From: Sphingomonas psychrolutea
Lineage (GTDB): Bacteria; Pseudomonadota; Alphaproteobacteria; Sphingomonadales; Sphingomonadaceae
NCBI RefSeq assembly: GCF_014636175.1
Contig: NZ_BMDW01000015.1
Coordinates: 1-64,000 of the forward strand
Reading direction: 5' to 3'
DNA: 64,000 bases
Shown: positions 36,501 to 43,725 of the stretch, piece after piece
How the letters are laid out: every line of letters starts with the position of its first letter
Position numbering within the stretch: the first letter of the stretch is position 1
Made by a program: the position numbers and the translations under genes
Notes under the pieces: generated by a model
Seen by the model: the letters and a program-made list of their open reading frames with translations, nothing else
What the model was told of the DNA's origin: nothing
Databases searched by the model: none

Positions 36501-36600
36501 TTACCTCCACCGCTTCGTGGTCGAACGCGCGGTCTCGATCGACACGACGAGTGCTGGCGGGAATGCGACGTTGTTGAGTTTGGATGAGGGCGGGCTTTAG
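33562..36600 (+). CDS. putA: Bifunctional proline dehydrogenase / glutamate-semialdehyde dehydrogenase with an in-frame repeat insert
   Basis: 1012 residues, the short PutA type without the DNA-binding ribbon-helix-helix domain. The proline dehydrogenase barrel (about 60-480) oxidises proline with FAD and contains VRLVKGAYWDSEIKRTQ and the RLHGMGD region. The aldehyde dehydrogenase part (about 565-1000) uses NAD+: APWNFPLAIFLGQ, FTGSTATARKIA, the Glu of ETGGINAMIVDS and the nucleophile C of SAGQRCSALR are present. Residues about 525-561 are not PutA sequence but the translation of a class A palindromic repeat (35135-35243), lying in the linker between the two enzymes. All catalytic residues are intact. 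The ATG at 33562 is chosen; an ATG at 33601 is possible. Confidence 0.94.
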   Translation: MTPDVASNARKSMPALHRASEPDVLKPLLERAALTPESRERTLGHAAGLLADLRAAQGRGWVNQFLQEYRLNSSEGVALLSLAEAFLRVPDPETADLLIADKLGDADWRAHTGKSNSTLVNSATWGLVVGRALVGEGEKQSALRRLISRAGEPFVRQAVGAAMRMMGEIFVMGRTIDEAMKRMRKPEHKGFTASFDMLGEAARTQDDAARYFRAYTDAVAAVGRDPAAGHSISVKLSALHPRYEVARWDECVPALTEMLEALSVQAAGLGIALTVDAEESERLEMSLDIIGTVAGLPSLKGWDGFGMAVQAYGKRARPVVAWAGELGRTMNVRLVKGAYWDSEIKRTQVEGLSDYPLFTRKAATDVSYLAVARDMLDAPAIRPAFASHNALTVATIMEWAGNSRDFEFQRLHGMGDGLYERLVRENGYHCRVYAPVGGHRDLLAYLVRRLLENGANSSFVHQLADERLTEAEILADPVAKIAAVGGARHPSIPLPVDLFGAERRNSAGLDLADRAVLEATVAAIAHQPGEGRGPVAPADVPEDGARQSISARLGPGLRRGGTVGEAITRVHAAFADWAGRSIEDRAGIIDRLADLLEQHLDELMAICVQEAFKTIPDALGEVREAVDFCRYYAQQARDGLQPVELPGPTGERNVLRFEGRGVWATIAPWNFPLAIFLGQTVAALVAGNTVVAKPAPQTPMIAARAVELAHEAGVPTDALILVPGGPEVGAALTADPRIAGVAFTGSTATARKIARSLLEDDARPIVPLIAETGGINAMIVDSTALPEQVVADVITSAFRSAGQRCSALRLLLLQEEIADTTIEMLKGAMDTLRLGDPGDPATDVGPVIDQAAYDKLMAYRAGAKIEKTLDAPAEGLFVPPTLVRIDRIDALTQEWFGPILHVATWPAGKLAETIRAVNAKGYGLTMGLHSRIARAADETQALANVGNLYVNRSMIGAVVGSQPFGGEGLSGTGPKAGGPHYLHRFVVERAVSIDTTSAGGNATLLSLDEGGL
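35135..35243. repeat. Palindromic repeat element, class A (copy 2), inside putA
   Basis: 109-bp element with perfect 23-bp arms: left 35143-35165 containing CGGCGAAGGCCGGGGCCCAG, right 35217-35239 its exact reverse complement. It keeps the putA frame open and is translated as a Gly/Arg/Pro-rich stretch. The core matches the intergenic copies at 36611 and 46227. Confidence 0.92.
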
Positions 36601-36610
36601 CGAGACTGCG

Positions 36611-36714
36611 CCACCCCGGCGAAGGCCGGGGCCCAGTCGCGCGCGTTCAGTTGGTGAGGACAGCCCTCACTTGCCGACCTCCCGCTACTGGGCCCCGGCC
36701 TTCGCCGGGGGGGG
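36611..36714. repeat. Palindromic repeat element, class A (copy 3)
   Basis: 104-bp element filling the gap between the convergent putA and MscS-like genes. The arms carry CGGCGAAGGCCGGGGCCCAG and its reverse complement. It could serve as a bidirectional terminator. It lies 1.4 kb from the intragenic putA copy with the same core. Confidence 0.9.
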
Positions 36715-36730
36715 CACAAGGTGGCGCGGA

Positions 36731-37972
36731 TCACCCTTCCGGCTCGCTCGCCTTGCCGAGCGTCGATTGGTCGGCAGTAAGGCGCGCAGTGTCGGTCGAA
36801 ATCGTGACTACGGGCGCGGTGGCCTCGGCATAGGGCAAGATCAGCCCACCTTCGGGCGCGGCGGTGAAGGCGGTCTGGGTCGGGTAGGCAAGCGCGATCC
36901 CCTCATCGTTCATGCGCGCGATGATCGCAACGCCGACCGCGTGGCGCGCGTCGAAGAATTCCTTGAAGCCGGCATGTTCGGAATCGAATTCGAGATCGAA
37001 ATTATAGCTGCTATCGCCGAACTTGACGAAACCGGCGCGGACGAACTTCTGCTCGCAGCTCTCCACCACTTCCTTGAGCAAGGCGGGGAAGCGCTTCAGC
37101 GTTTCGACCGGCGTCCACTGCACCACGCCTAGCGTGAAGATGATGCGACGATAATCGCGCTGCGTGATGTTCTGGATTTCCTTTTCGAGCAACTGCTTGT
37201 TGGCGATGATCCGCTCTTCGCCGGTCGCGGCGCGGATGCGGGTCGATTTGAGGCCGATGCTTTCCACCGTTCCGGTGGTCGCGTCGTAGGAGATGGTGTC
37301 GCCGCGCCGGAACGGCCGGTCGAAGATGATCGCGAGTGCGGCAAACAGATCGGCGAAGATGCCTTGCGCCGCCAGACCGATCGCAATGCCGCCGACGCCA
37401 AGCCCGGCGACCAGCCCGGTCACGTTGACGCCGAGATTGTCGAGGATGACGATGACCGCGATCGCGAACACCGCGAAGCTGATGAGCAAGCGGATGATGC
37501 CCATCGCGCTGCCGATCGCCTCGCCCGCATAATGGTCGCCGGCGGTACGGTGTTCGATCGCGCCGAGGATGATTTCGCGCGCCCAGATCGCGACCTGGAA
37601 CCAGGCGACAAGCGTCCACAGGAACGTGATCGTCGCGGCCACTTCGACCGGCGTCGCGGCGAAATTCGCGGCAGTGACGATCTTTGCGGCGGCCAGCACC
37701 ATGAAGACATTGCCGGTCTTTTCCAGCGCGCGCGCGATCACCGCGGCCCAGCCGCTCGGCCCGGTGCGGCGTGCGCAATAGTTGCGGGCAAGCCGACGGA
37801 CGAAGTGAAACAGGATGACGAGCAGGCTCGCGACGCCGACCGCGATAAGGATTTGCAGCCAGTGCGTGCCGACCCATTGCACGGTCGAACCGAACAAAGC
37901 GCGCGTTTGTTGATCGACATCCTGCACCTTGATCGGCGGCAGGATCGCATTGCTGGTGTTACCGGTCTTCAT
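36731..37972 (-). CDS. MscS-family mechanosensitive channel
   Basis: 413 residues. Four to five transmembrane helices are predicted (about 36-60, 85-105, 115-135, 160-180 and 185-215). The last, GLVAGLGVGGIAIGLAAQGIFADLFAALAI, is the Gly/Ala-rich pore helix diagnostic of MscS. The beta domain follows with FDRPFRRGDTISYDATTGTVESIGLKSTRIR, then a cytosolic C-terminal vestibule. It would open under membrane tension and release solutes on osmotic downshock. No upstream regulatory domain is visible. It lies 10 bp from the topoisomerase IB stop on the same strand, so the two may share a transcript. Confidence 0.92.
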   Translation of the reverse strand: MKTGNTSNAILPPIKVQDVDQQTRALFGSTVQWVGTHWLQILIAVGVASLLVILFHFVRRLARNYCARRTGPSGWAAVIARALEKTGNVFMVLAAAKIVTAANFAATPVEVAATITFLWTLVAWFQVAIWAREIILGAIEHRTAGDHYAGEAIGSAMGIIRLLISFAVFAIAVIVILDNLGVNVTGLVAGLGVGGIAIGLAAQGIFADLFAALAIIFDRPFRRGDTISYDATTGTVESIGLKSTRIRAATGEERIIANKQLLEKEIQNITQRDYRRIIFTLGVVQWTPVETLKRFPALLKEVVESCEQKFVRAGFVKFGDSSYNFDLEFDSEHAGFKEFFDARHAVGVAIIARMNDEGIALAYPTQTAFTAAPEGGLILPYAEATAPVVTISTDTARLTADQSTLGKASEPEG

Positions 37973-37982
37973 ATCAAAACTT

Positions 37983-38987
37983 TCACGCGGCGCGCTGGAC
38001 CGCCGCTGGCGCGCCGGGTTGGAGGAACGCGATCAACCCGCGCTCGGCGCGCGATAGATAGAGGGTGCGGCGTGGCAAGCGCAATCGAGCGCGGAATTCG
38101 GCTTGGCCGGTCTTCACCAGCGCGAGCAAGGCGGGGTGCACATAGGATTTGCGCGCGATTGCTGGGGTATTGCCGAGCGCTTCGCTGACCGGCAGCAGCA
38201 GCGTCTTCAGACCGATATCGGCGCGCGCGGTGGCCAGCGTCTCGAACGCGAGGACGCTCGCCGCCCAGGTGCGGAAATGTTTGGCGGTGAAATCGCCACC
38301 GCTCGCCGCGCGGATATATTCGTTGACGTCAGAGGAGGAGACCGGATGCGGTTCCCCCTCAGCGTCGAGCCACTGGAAGAGATGCTGGCCCGGCAAATCC
38401 TGACATTTCTTGACGAAGCGGCTGAGCGTCTTGTCGGTGATCGTCATCACGCGCTCCTTGCCCGATTTCGCACGGAACTTGAGTTTCAGCGCGTTGCCTG
38501 CGACCTTGACGTGGCGGTTGCGCAAGGTGGTGGCACCGAAGCTGTTATTGGCTTTTGCATATCCTTCATTGCCGACGCGGATGTGGCCGAGATCGAGGAG
38601 CCGCACGACCGCTGCGACCGCCTTTTCGCGGCTCACGCCGGGCAGCGCCAAGTCGGCGGCGACGCAGGCGCGTAACTTGGGCAAACTTTGACCGAACGCC
38701 GCACAGCCTTCGTATTTCGCTGCCTCCTGCGTTTCGCGAAAGCCGGTGTGATAGCGATATTGCTTGCGGCCCTTCTCATCCCAGCCGACCGCCTGAATAT
38801 GGCCGTTGGGTTTGGGACAGAACCACGCATCGCGGTACGCCGGGGGCAGGCCGATGGCGTTGAGCCGATCGATCTCGTCGCGCTCGGTGATGCGCGCACC
38901 GCTCGCGTCGAAATACCCCCAGCCGTGGCGCATTTTCTTGCGCGTGATGCCGGGCGCGCTGTCGTCGTGATAGCTGATCTTGGCCAT
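37983..38987 (-). CDS. DNA topoisomerase IB (poxvirus-like bacterial type)
   Basis: 334-residue type IB topoisomerase that relaxes supercoils through a 3'-phosphotyrosyl intermediate. The N-terminal domain holds ITRKKMRHGWGYFDASG and LPPAYRDAWFCPKPNGHIQAVG. The catalytic domain contains HIRVGNEGYAKANNSFGATTLRNRHV (active-site Arg region), the Lys of LKLKFRAKSGKE, HFRTWAAS and the nucleophile Y282 (IARKSYVHP). The ATG at 38987 begins the family-like N-terminus; an upstream extension is not conserved. It is divergent from the PfpI gene and upstream of the MscS gene on the same strand. Confidence 0.93.
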   Translation of the reverse strand: MAKISYHDDSAPGITRKKMRHGWGYFDASGARITERDEIDRLNAIGLPPAYRDAWFCPKPNGHIQAVGWDEKGRKQYRYHTGFRETQEAAKYEGCAAFGQSLPKLRACVAADLALPGVSREKAVAAVVRLLDLGHIRVGNEGYAKANNSFGATTLRNRHVKVAGNALKLKFRAKSGKERVMTITDKTLSRFVKKCQDLPGQHLFQWLDAEGEPHPVSSSDVNEYIRAASGGDFTAKHFRTWAASVLAFETLATARADIGLKTLLLPVSEALGNTPAIARKSYVHPALLALVKTGQAEFRARLRLPRRTLYLSRAERGLIAFLQPGAPAAVQRAA

Positions 38988-39093
38988 GGCCGATGAGAAT
39001 GCACGGGCCGTCGCATCGTTCCGGAACGTCTTGGGTGGCTTATCGGTTGAGCGGCGCGGACCCCCCAACCATTATCAAAGCCGGAGACACCCA

Positions 39094-39645
39094 ATGGCCG
39101 ACCTTTCCACCGCGCACGTCCTGATCCTCGCCACCGACGGATTCGAGCAAGCCGAACTGTTCGAGCCGCGCCAAGCCTTGCTCAATGCCGGCGTCAAGGT
39201 GACGCTTGCCTCGATCAGGACCGATCCGATTCAAGGCATGCAACACGACGTGAAGGGCGAAACGATCACGCCCGACCTGCTGCTCGAAGACGTCGAGACC
39301 GAGGATTATACCGCGCTGCTGCTGCCCGGTGGCGTCGCCAACCCCGATACGTTGCGGATGAACGATCGCGCGATCGAGATCATCGAGGAATTCGTCGATG
39401 ACGACAAATTGGTCGCGGCGATCTGCCACGCGCCGTGGTTGTTGATCGAGGCCGATGTGGTCGAGGGCAAGCGCATGACGAGCTGGCCGTCGCTGCGCAC
39501 CGATCTCGCCAATGCCGGGGCCGACGTGGTCGACGAGGAAGTCGTCCGCGACGGCCAGTTCATCACCAGCCGTAATCCCGACGATATCCCCGCCTTCAAC
39601 GCGGCGATCCTGGCCGCGCTTCAAGAAGAACTGGCGGACGCCTGA
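39094..39645 (+). CDS. DJ-1/PfpI-family protein (glutamine amidotransferase-like)
   Basis: 183 residues. The nucleophile elbow C111-H112 (AAICHAPWLLIEA), E18 (DGFEQAEL) and LLPGGVANPDTLR match the PfpI/YhbO branch. Such proteins act as deglycases, chaperones or proteases in stress; the exact activity is debated. GGAGA lies 6 nt upstream of the ATG at 39094. Its 3' end overlaps the convergent acyltransferase gene by 25 bp. Divergent from topoisomerase IB. Confidence 0.92.
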   Translation: MADLSTAHVLILATDGFEQAELFEPRQALLNAGVKVTLASIRTDPIQGMQHDVKGETITPDLLLEDVETEDYTALLLPGGVANPDTLRMNDRAIEIIEEFVDDDKLVAAICHAPWLLIEADVVEGKRMTSWPSLRTDLANAGADVVDEEVVRDGQFITSRNPDDIPAFNAAILAALQEELADA

Positions 39646-40679
39646 GCCGGATCGGCTCCCCGCCAGCGGACGGGGAGCCGATTCAACCACGCCTGCGCAG
39701 GTCGCTCCACGAGATGGTATAGCGCGACCGAACTGCCCAGGACGAGCGCGAGATACAGCGCCACCAATATTGGCGGGATCGCGTGCGCGTCATCGACGAA
39801 CGCGAGCTTGAACACCACGAATAGCAGGAAATGGCCGAGATAGGTCGCGTAGCTGATTTCGCCGAGATAGTGGATCGCGCGGGCATTGAGCAGGTTGCCG
39901 CGCCATTCCGAAGCCAGCGCGAGCGCGAGCAGGAGCGCGGCAAAGGCGGCAGGGATGGTCAGCGTTTCGGGCGCGCCAGCCGAACGCGCCGCCAGCATCG
40001 CACCCGCGACTGTCACTGCAGCGGCGACGGCGCGGGCAGGGGCATCGCGCCACCGCAACCACAACGCGCACAGCGCCGATCCGACCGCGAATTCGATCAC
40101 GCAGCGCCGCAGCCCAAAGGTCCAGATATCGGTGCCGAGCGTCGGGGCGTCGGCCATCAGCGCGTGGAGCAAGACCAGCGCCGCCGTAATCGCGCCGACC
40201 ACCGCCCAACTCGGCACGCGCCGCCAGTCGACGCCGAATGCGAGCAGCGGAAACAGCAGATACGCCGCCCATTCGGTGCTGATCGACCAGCTCGGGTCAT
40301 TCCAGGCGAGATGATCAGTGAAACCCCAATTCTGCAGCAACAGGATGTGGAGTGGCAGCTCGGCGAACGGATAATCGACCGGATCGTGCCGTCCGAGCGC
40401 GGCGAGCAAGAGCGCGAGTAGCGCGGCACACCCCAGCATGAACAAATGGAGCGGCCAGATCCGTGCGATCCGCCGCCACAGGAACCCAGGCACTGCGCGC
40501 AATCCGCCGTCGCGCAGCCGTTCGCCCCAGCTCAAATAGATCACGAATCCCGAGAGCAGGAAGAAGAAATCGACCGCCAGATAGCCCTTGGCAAAGACCC
40601 CGACCCAGACCGGTGGCAGACCGGCGATCGATAGGCGGATATGGTACAGCACGACGAACCACGCTGCGATCCCGCGCAT
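39621..40679 (-). CDS. Acyltransferase 3 family membrane protein
   Basis: About 352 residues with ten hydrophobic segments. The first conserved box is RGIAAWFVVLYHIRLS with the catalytic His, followed by FAKGYLAVDFFFLLSGFVIYLSW and RRIARIWPLH, diagnostic of the acyltransferase 3 (OafA/WecH) family that O-acylates sugars of surface polymers. The last helix ends YHLVERPAQAWLNR. The start is uncertain: family members usually have about ten more residues (here RKYQLRALTG in frame), but no ATG, GTG or TTG lies there and a palindromic repeat begins 30 bp upstream of ATG 40679. The repeat may have displaced the native start. Next on the same strand upstream is the O-ligase. Confidence 0.85.
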   Translation of the reverse strand: MRGIAAWFVVLYHIRLSIAGLPPVWVGVFAKGYLAVDFFFLLSGFVIYLSWGERLRDGGLRAVPGFLWRRIARIWPLHLFMLGCAALLALLLAALGRHDPVDYPFAELPLHILLLQNWGFTDHLAWNDPSWSISTEWAAYLLFPLLAFGVDWRRVPSWAVVGAITAALVLLHALMADAPTLGTDIWTFGLRRCVIEFAVGSALCALWLRWRDAPARAVAAAVTVAGAMLAARSAGAPETLTIPAAFAALLLALALASEWRGNLLNARAIHYLGEISYATYLGHFLLFVVFKLAFVDDAHAIPPILVALYLALVLGSSVALYHLVERPAQAWLNRLPVRWRGADPAQASASSS

Positions 40680-40709
40680 GCCGGTCAGCGCGCGCAGTTG
40701 GTATTTTCT

Positions 40710-40881
40710 AAGCCCCTCCCCTTCAGGGGAGGGGTTGGGGTGGGGCCTCTCCCACATTCTGCCATTGGGCATTTGCGGCACGGCCCCACCCCCAACCCCG
40801 CTCCGGGTGAACAGCGCCCCGCGCTGTTCAGGCGATGCCGGGGGCATCGCCGACTCGGAGCGCCTAAAGGGGAGGGGCTCA
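40710..40881. repeat. Composite palindromic repeat, class B outer arms with inner hairpins
   Basis: 172-bp mosaic. The outer arms are AGCCCCTCCCCTTCAGGGGA and, at the right end, CTAAAGGGGAGGGGCTC. Inside are TGAACAGCGC / GCGCTGTTCA (loop CCC) and GGCGATGCC / GGCATCGCC (loop GGG). It fills the gap between the acyltransferase start region and the O-ligase stop. It is longer and more complex than the other copies. Confidence 0.85.
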
Positions 40882-40897
40882 GATGATTGCGCCTCGC

Positions 40898-42262
40898 TCA
40901 CGCCACCACCTCGACCGCCGTCGCGCGCGGCTTGCGCAACGGGCGCCATGCCGCCTGGCTCCGCTTGCGCGCCAGATAGGTATCGAGCCCGATCTGCGCG
41001 CCAATCAGCATGTAGACGAACGGCTGAAACGCGATCGCAATGAACGCCGCGCCGAGCAGATAGACGATGTGCGCCGACTGCAACGCGCCCGCCAGCGGCG
41101 TGATCCATGCCTGATCCGGCCCCGCCTTGCGATAGCGTTGCCGCAGCACTTCCATCCGGATGATGCCGATCAGGTTGATCAGCAGCCAGATCGCCAGACC
41201 GGGAAAGCCCTGTTCGCCGATCATCTCGAAATAGGCACTGTGGAAGGCGCGCGCCTTGTCGACGGTTAGCTTCTTGTCGATCGTTGCATTGGCGGCGGTG
41301 CCCCCGACCTTTTCGGTATCGTAGCGGATCTGGTTCTGGCGGTACATTTCGAAGCCGCCGCCCAGCGGGTGCTCCTTGGCATATTGCCAAGTCCAGCCCC
41401 ACACCGCGAGCCGGGTCGAGGCGGATTCGTCGGCCTTGTAAGTCTTGATCGTGCTCATCCGGTCGGTGAAGGAGGCGGGCAGGAATGGCACTGCCATCAG
41501 CCCGGCTGCGCCGAGCACGCACAGATACAGCACCTTGCGCTTGGTATCGCGCAGCATCAGCACCGCAACGAGGCCGATGCAGAGCAACCCGGTGCGCGTC
41601 GAGGTGCCGACCGGGATCAGCAAGCAGGCGAAGACCAGCGCGTAGCAGAAGCCCTTCACTTTCCAGTCGGGCGGAAAGATCGTGCCGTATTTGGTGAACC
41701 ACAGGATCAGCGGGATGATCGCGACCGCGACGGTCGAGATGGTCGATCCTTCGTACAGCCCCGAATTGTTCGACACCATCAAGTTGAGCGTGCCGTATCC
41801 CCCACCGCCGCTGGCGATCGTTTTGATCCCGCCGATGATGATGATCGAGGATGCCGAGGCAATCATCACCAGCAGCAGCGATTCGATCCGCAATTTGGTG
41901 CGCAGCGTCAGCGGCAGGAAAGCGGCGAAGGCCAGGCATTTCCAGACCCAATCCCATTTATCCAGCGCCTCGACCGGGAAATCCGCCGTGCGTGTGGTGA
42001 TGCCGCAATAGAGCAAGAGCAGCACGATCAGCGCCTGACGCGGGGCGACGCGCGTGTCGGTCTTGTCGTCGGCCAGCATCCATCCGCCGACCGTGAGCGC
42101 GACCGCCATCAGCGAAATCGGGATCGCGTTGAGCAACAGATAGGTCAGCCGCTGCGGGCTGACGATGTCGATATAGACATAGGCAAGCACAAAAATGAAC
42201 GGCTTGCGAAAGCCTGCCGCGAAGAAGGCACCCAGAAAGGCGACGAAGACGAGATCACGCAC
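40898..42262 (-). CDS. O-antigen ligase-like protein, exosortase A-associated O-glycosylation ligase
   Basis: 454-residue polytopic membrane protein of the O-antigen ligase (Wzy/WaaL-like) fold with about 11 helices. MRDLVFVAFLGAFFAAGFRK and FVLAYVYIDIVSPQRLTY at the N-terminus, and the loop MSTIKTYKADESASTRLAVW with the later AFHSAYFEMIGEQGFPGL, match the family annotated as exosortase A system-associated O-glycosylation ligase. It would attach a lipid-linked glycan to a surface protein or polymer. The GTG at 42262 overlaps the 48-residue membrane protein gene by 8 bp. The divergent glycosyltransferase belongs to the same system. No exosortase gene is in the window. Confidence 0.85.
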   Translation of the reverse strand: MRDLVFVAFLGAFFAAGFRKPFIFVLAYVYIDIVSPQRLTYLLLNAIPISLMAVALTVGGWMLADDKTDTRVAPRQALIVLLLLYCGITTRTADFPVEALDKWDWVWKCLAFAAFLPLTLRTKLRIESLLLVMIASASSIIIIGGIKTIASGGGGYGTLNLMVSNNSGLYEGSTISTVAVAIIPLILWFTKYGTIFPPDWKVKGFCYALVFACLLIPVGTSTRTGLLCIGLVAVLMLRDTKRKVLYLCVLGAAGLMAVPFLPASFTDRMSTIKTYKADESASTRLAVWGWTWQYAKEHPLGGGFEMYRQNQIRYDTEKVGGTAANATIDKKLTVDKARAFHSAYFEMIGEQGFPGLAIWLLINLIGIIRMEVLRQRYRKAGPDQAWITPLAGALQSAHIVYLLGAAFIAIAFQPFVYMLIGAQIGLDTYLARKRSQAAWRPLRKPRATAVEVVA

Positions 42263-42401
42263 GCGGGCGCCCCTTCGGCTTGCGTAAGTCCTGCTCGGGG
42301 GGCGGGGAGTCTTCGCGGTCGAGGTCGGGGCGACGCAGCAGCACCCACACCGTCAGCGCGATCAAGCCATGGCTGATCGCGAGCGCGAGATTGTCGATCA
42401 T
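42255..42401 (-). CDS. Small membrane protein overlapping the O-ligase start
   Basis: 48 residues: MIDNLALAISHGLIAL, then TVWVLLRRPDLDRED and a charged tail ending KPKGRPRA. Residues 4-22 form one transmembrane helix, and the rest is cytosolic, Pro-rich and basic. The stop lies 8 bp inside the O-ligase start, so translation of the two is likely coupled. AAGGCGG lies about 9 nt upstream of the ATG. I do not recognise a family. Support is reading frame, overlap and membrane helix only; conservation in other sphingomonads would settle it. Confidence 0.55.
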   Translation of the reverse strand: MIDNLALAISHGLIALTVWVLLRRPDLDREDSPPPEQDLRKPKGRPRA

Positions 42402-42483
42402 GGCTGCGATCCGCCTTGCATCCGCCCGCCCTACGCGCGAGCGGGTTGAGGCTACGTTAAGCAGTCGGCGTTAGGGAAAGCGG

Positions 42484-43725
42484 ATGCGCATTCTCCACCT
42501 CCTGGATCATGGCCTGCCGTTGCAGAGCGGCTACACCTTTCGCACCCGCGCGATCCTGAAGAGCCAGCAGCGGCGCGGGTGGGAGGTCGCGGCGGTGACC
42601 GGGCCACGAAACGGTCCGCGCGACCTGGCCGAGGAAACGGTCGATGGGATCGATTTTTACCGCACCGATCCGGTTCCCGAGACGATCAGCCCGTTCGGTG
42701 AACTGCGCGAAATCCGCGCCTTTGCCCGCAGGATCGATCAGGTCGTCGCGCAGTTCAAACCCGATGTGTTGCACGCGCATTCGCCGGTGCTCGATGCGCT
42801 GGCGGGTTTGCGCGTGGCGCGGCGACGCAAGCTGCCGATCGTCTATGAAATCCGCGCCTTTTGGGAGGACGCCGCCGTCGGCAATGGCACCGGCACCGAG
42901 GGATCGCTGCGCTATCGGGCCACCCGCGCGCTGGAAACCTGGGCAGTGAAGCGCGTCGATGCGGTCGCGGTGATTTGCGACGGGCTGCGGCACGATCTGA
43001 TTGGGCGCGGGATCGATCCGGGCAAGCTGACCGTCTCGCCCAATGGCGTCGACATGTCGGTTTTCGGGGAGCCCTTGCCGTATGACCACGCACTCGCCGA
43101 GACACTGGGAGTGCAAGGGGCCGAGGTGATCGGCTTCATCGGCAGCTTCTACGATTATGAAGGGCTCGACGATTTGATCGCGGCGATGCCGTTGCTTGTC
43201 GACGACCGTCCCTCGGCGCAACTCGTGTTGGTCGGTGGCGGGCCGATGGAGGCCGCATTACGCGCGCAGGCAGCAGCCTCCCCGGTGGCACAGCACATTC
43301 ATTTCATCGGGCGCGTCCCGCATACCGAAGTCGACCGCTATTACAGCATCGTCGATGTGCTCGCGTATCCGCGCAAGCGCATGCGGTTGACCGATCTCGT
43401 GACCCCGCTGAAACCGCTCGAGGCGATGGCGCAGCGGCGGCTGGTCGCGGCATCCGACGTTGGCGGGCACCGCGAATTGATCCGCCACAACGACACCGGC
43501 ACACTGTTTCCGCCCGATGATCCCGCCGGCATGGCGCGGGCCCTGGCTGCGTTGCTGGCCGATCGCGACGGTTGGGAGGGGCGGCGCGCGCGGGGTCGTG
43601 CGTTTGTCGAGGCGGAACGCAATTGGGCGTTGAACGTGGATCGTTATGCGCCTGTTTACCAGAAACTTACCGATGGTATGGCATCCCATAAACCATGGCC
43701 GAGTCCCCCCGCTCTAAACATGTGA
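42484..43725 (+). CDS. Glycosyltransferase, exosortase A-associated (GT4 type)
   Basis: 413-residue GT-B glycosyltransferase. The N-terminal domain starts RILHLLDHGLPLQSGYTFRTRAI, with LHAHSPVLDALAGLRVARR and YEIRAFWEDAAVGNGT, the pattern of the exosortase A-associated family. The C-terminal nucleotide-sugar domain has VSPNGVDMSVF, GFIGSFYDYEGLDDLIAAMP and the donor-binding region PLKPLEAMAQRRLVAASDVGG. It adds a sugar to an exopolysaccharide or lipid-linked glycan in the cytosol. GGAAAG lies 5 nt before the ATG. Divergent from the small membrane protein and O-ligase, sharing an 82-bp promoter gap. Confidence 0.9.
   Translation: MRILHLLDHGLPLQSGYTFRTRAILKSQQRRGWEVAAVTGPRNGPRDLAEETVDGIDFYRTDPVPETISPFGELREIRAFARRIDQVVAQFKPDVLHAHSPVLDALAGLRVARRRKLPIVYEIRAFWEDAAVGNGTGTEGSLRYRATRALETWAVKRVDAVAVICDGLRHDLIGRGIDPGKLTVSPNGVDMSVFGEPLPYDHALAETLGVQGAEVIGFIGSFYDYEGLDDLIAAMPLLVDDRPSAQLVLVGGGPMEAALRAQAAASPVAQHIHFIGRVPHTEVDRYYSIVDVLAYPRKRMRLTDLVTPLKPLEAMAQRRLVAASDVGGHRELIRHNDTGTLFPPDDPAGMARALAALLADRDGWEGRRARGRAFVEAERNWALNVDRYAPVYQKLTDGMASHKPWPSPPALNM

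Noticed and set aside
40680..41957. Possible fusion of the acyltransferase with a long N-terminal extension
   Set aside because: The extension is antisense-like sequence in another frame of the O-ligase and passes through a repeat; no protein family is visible in it.
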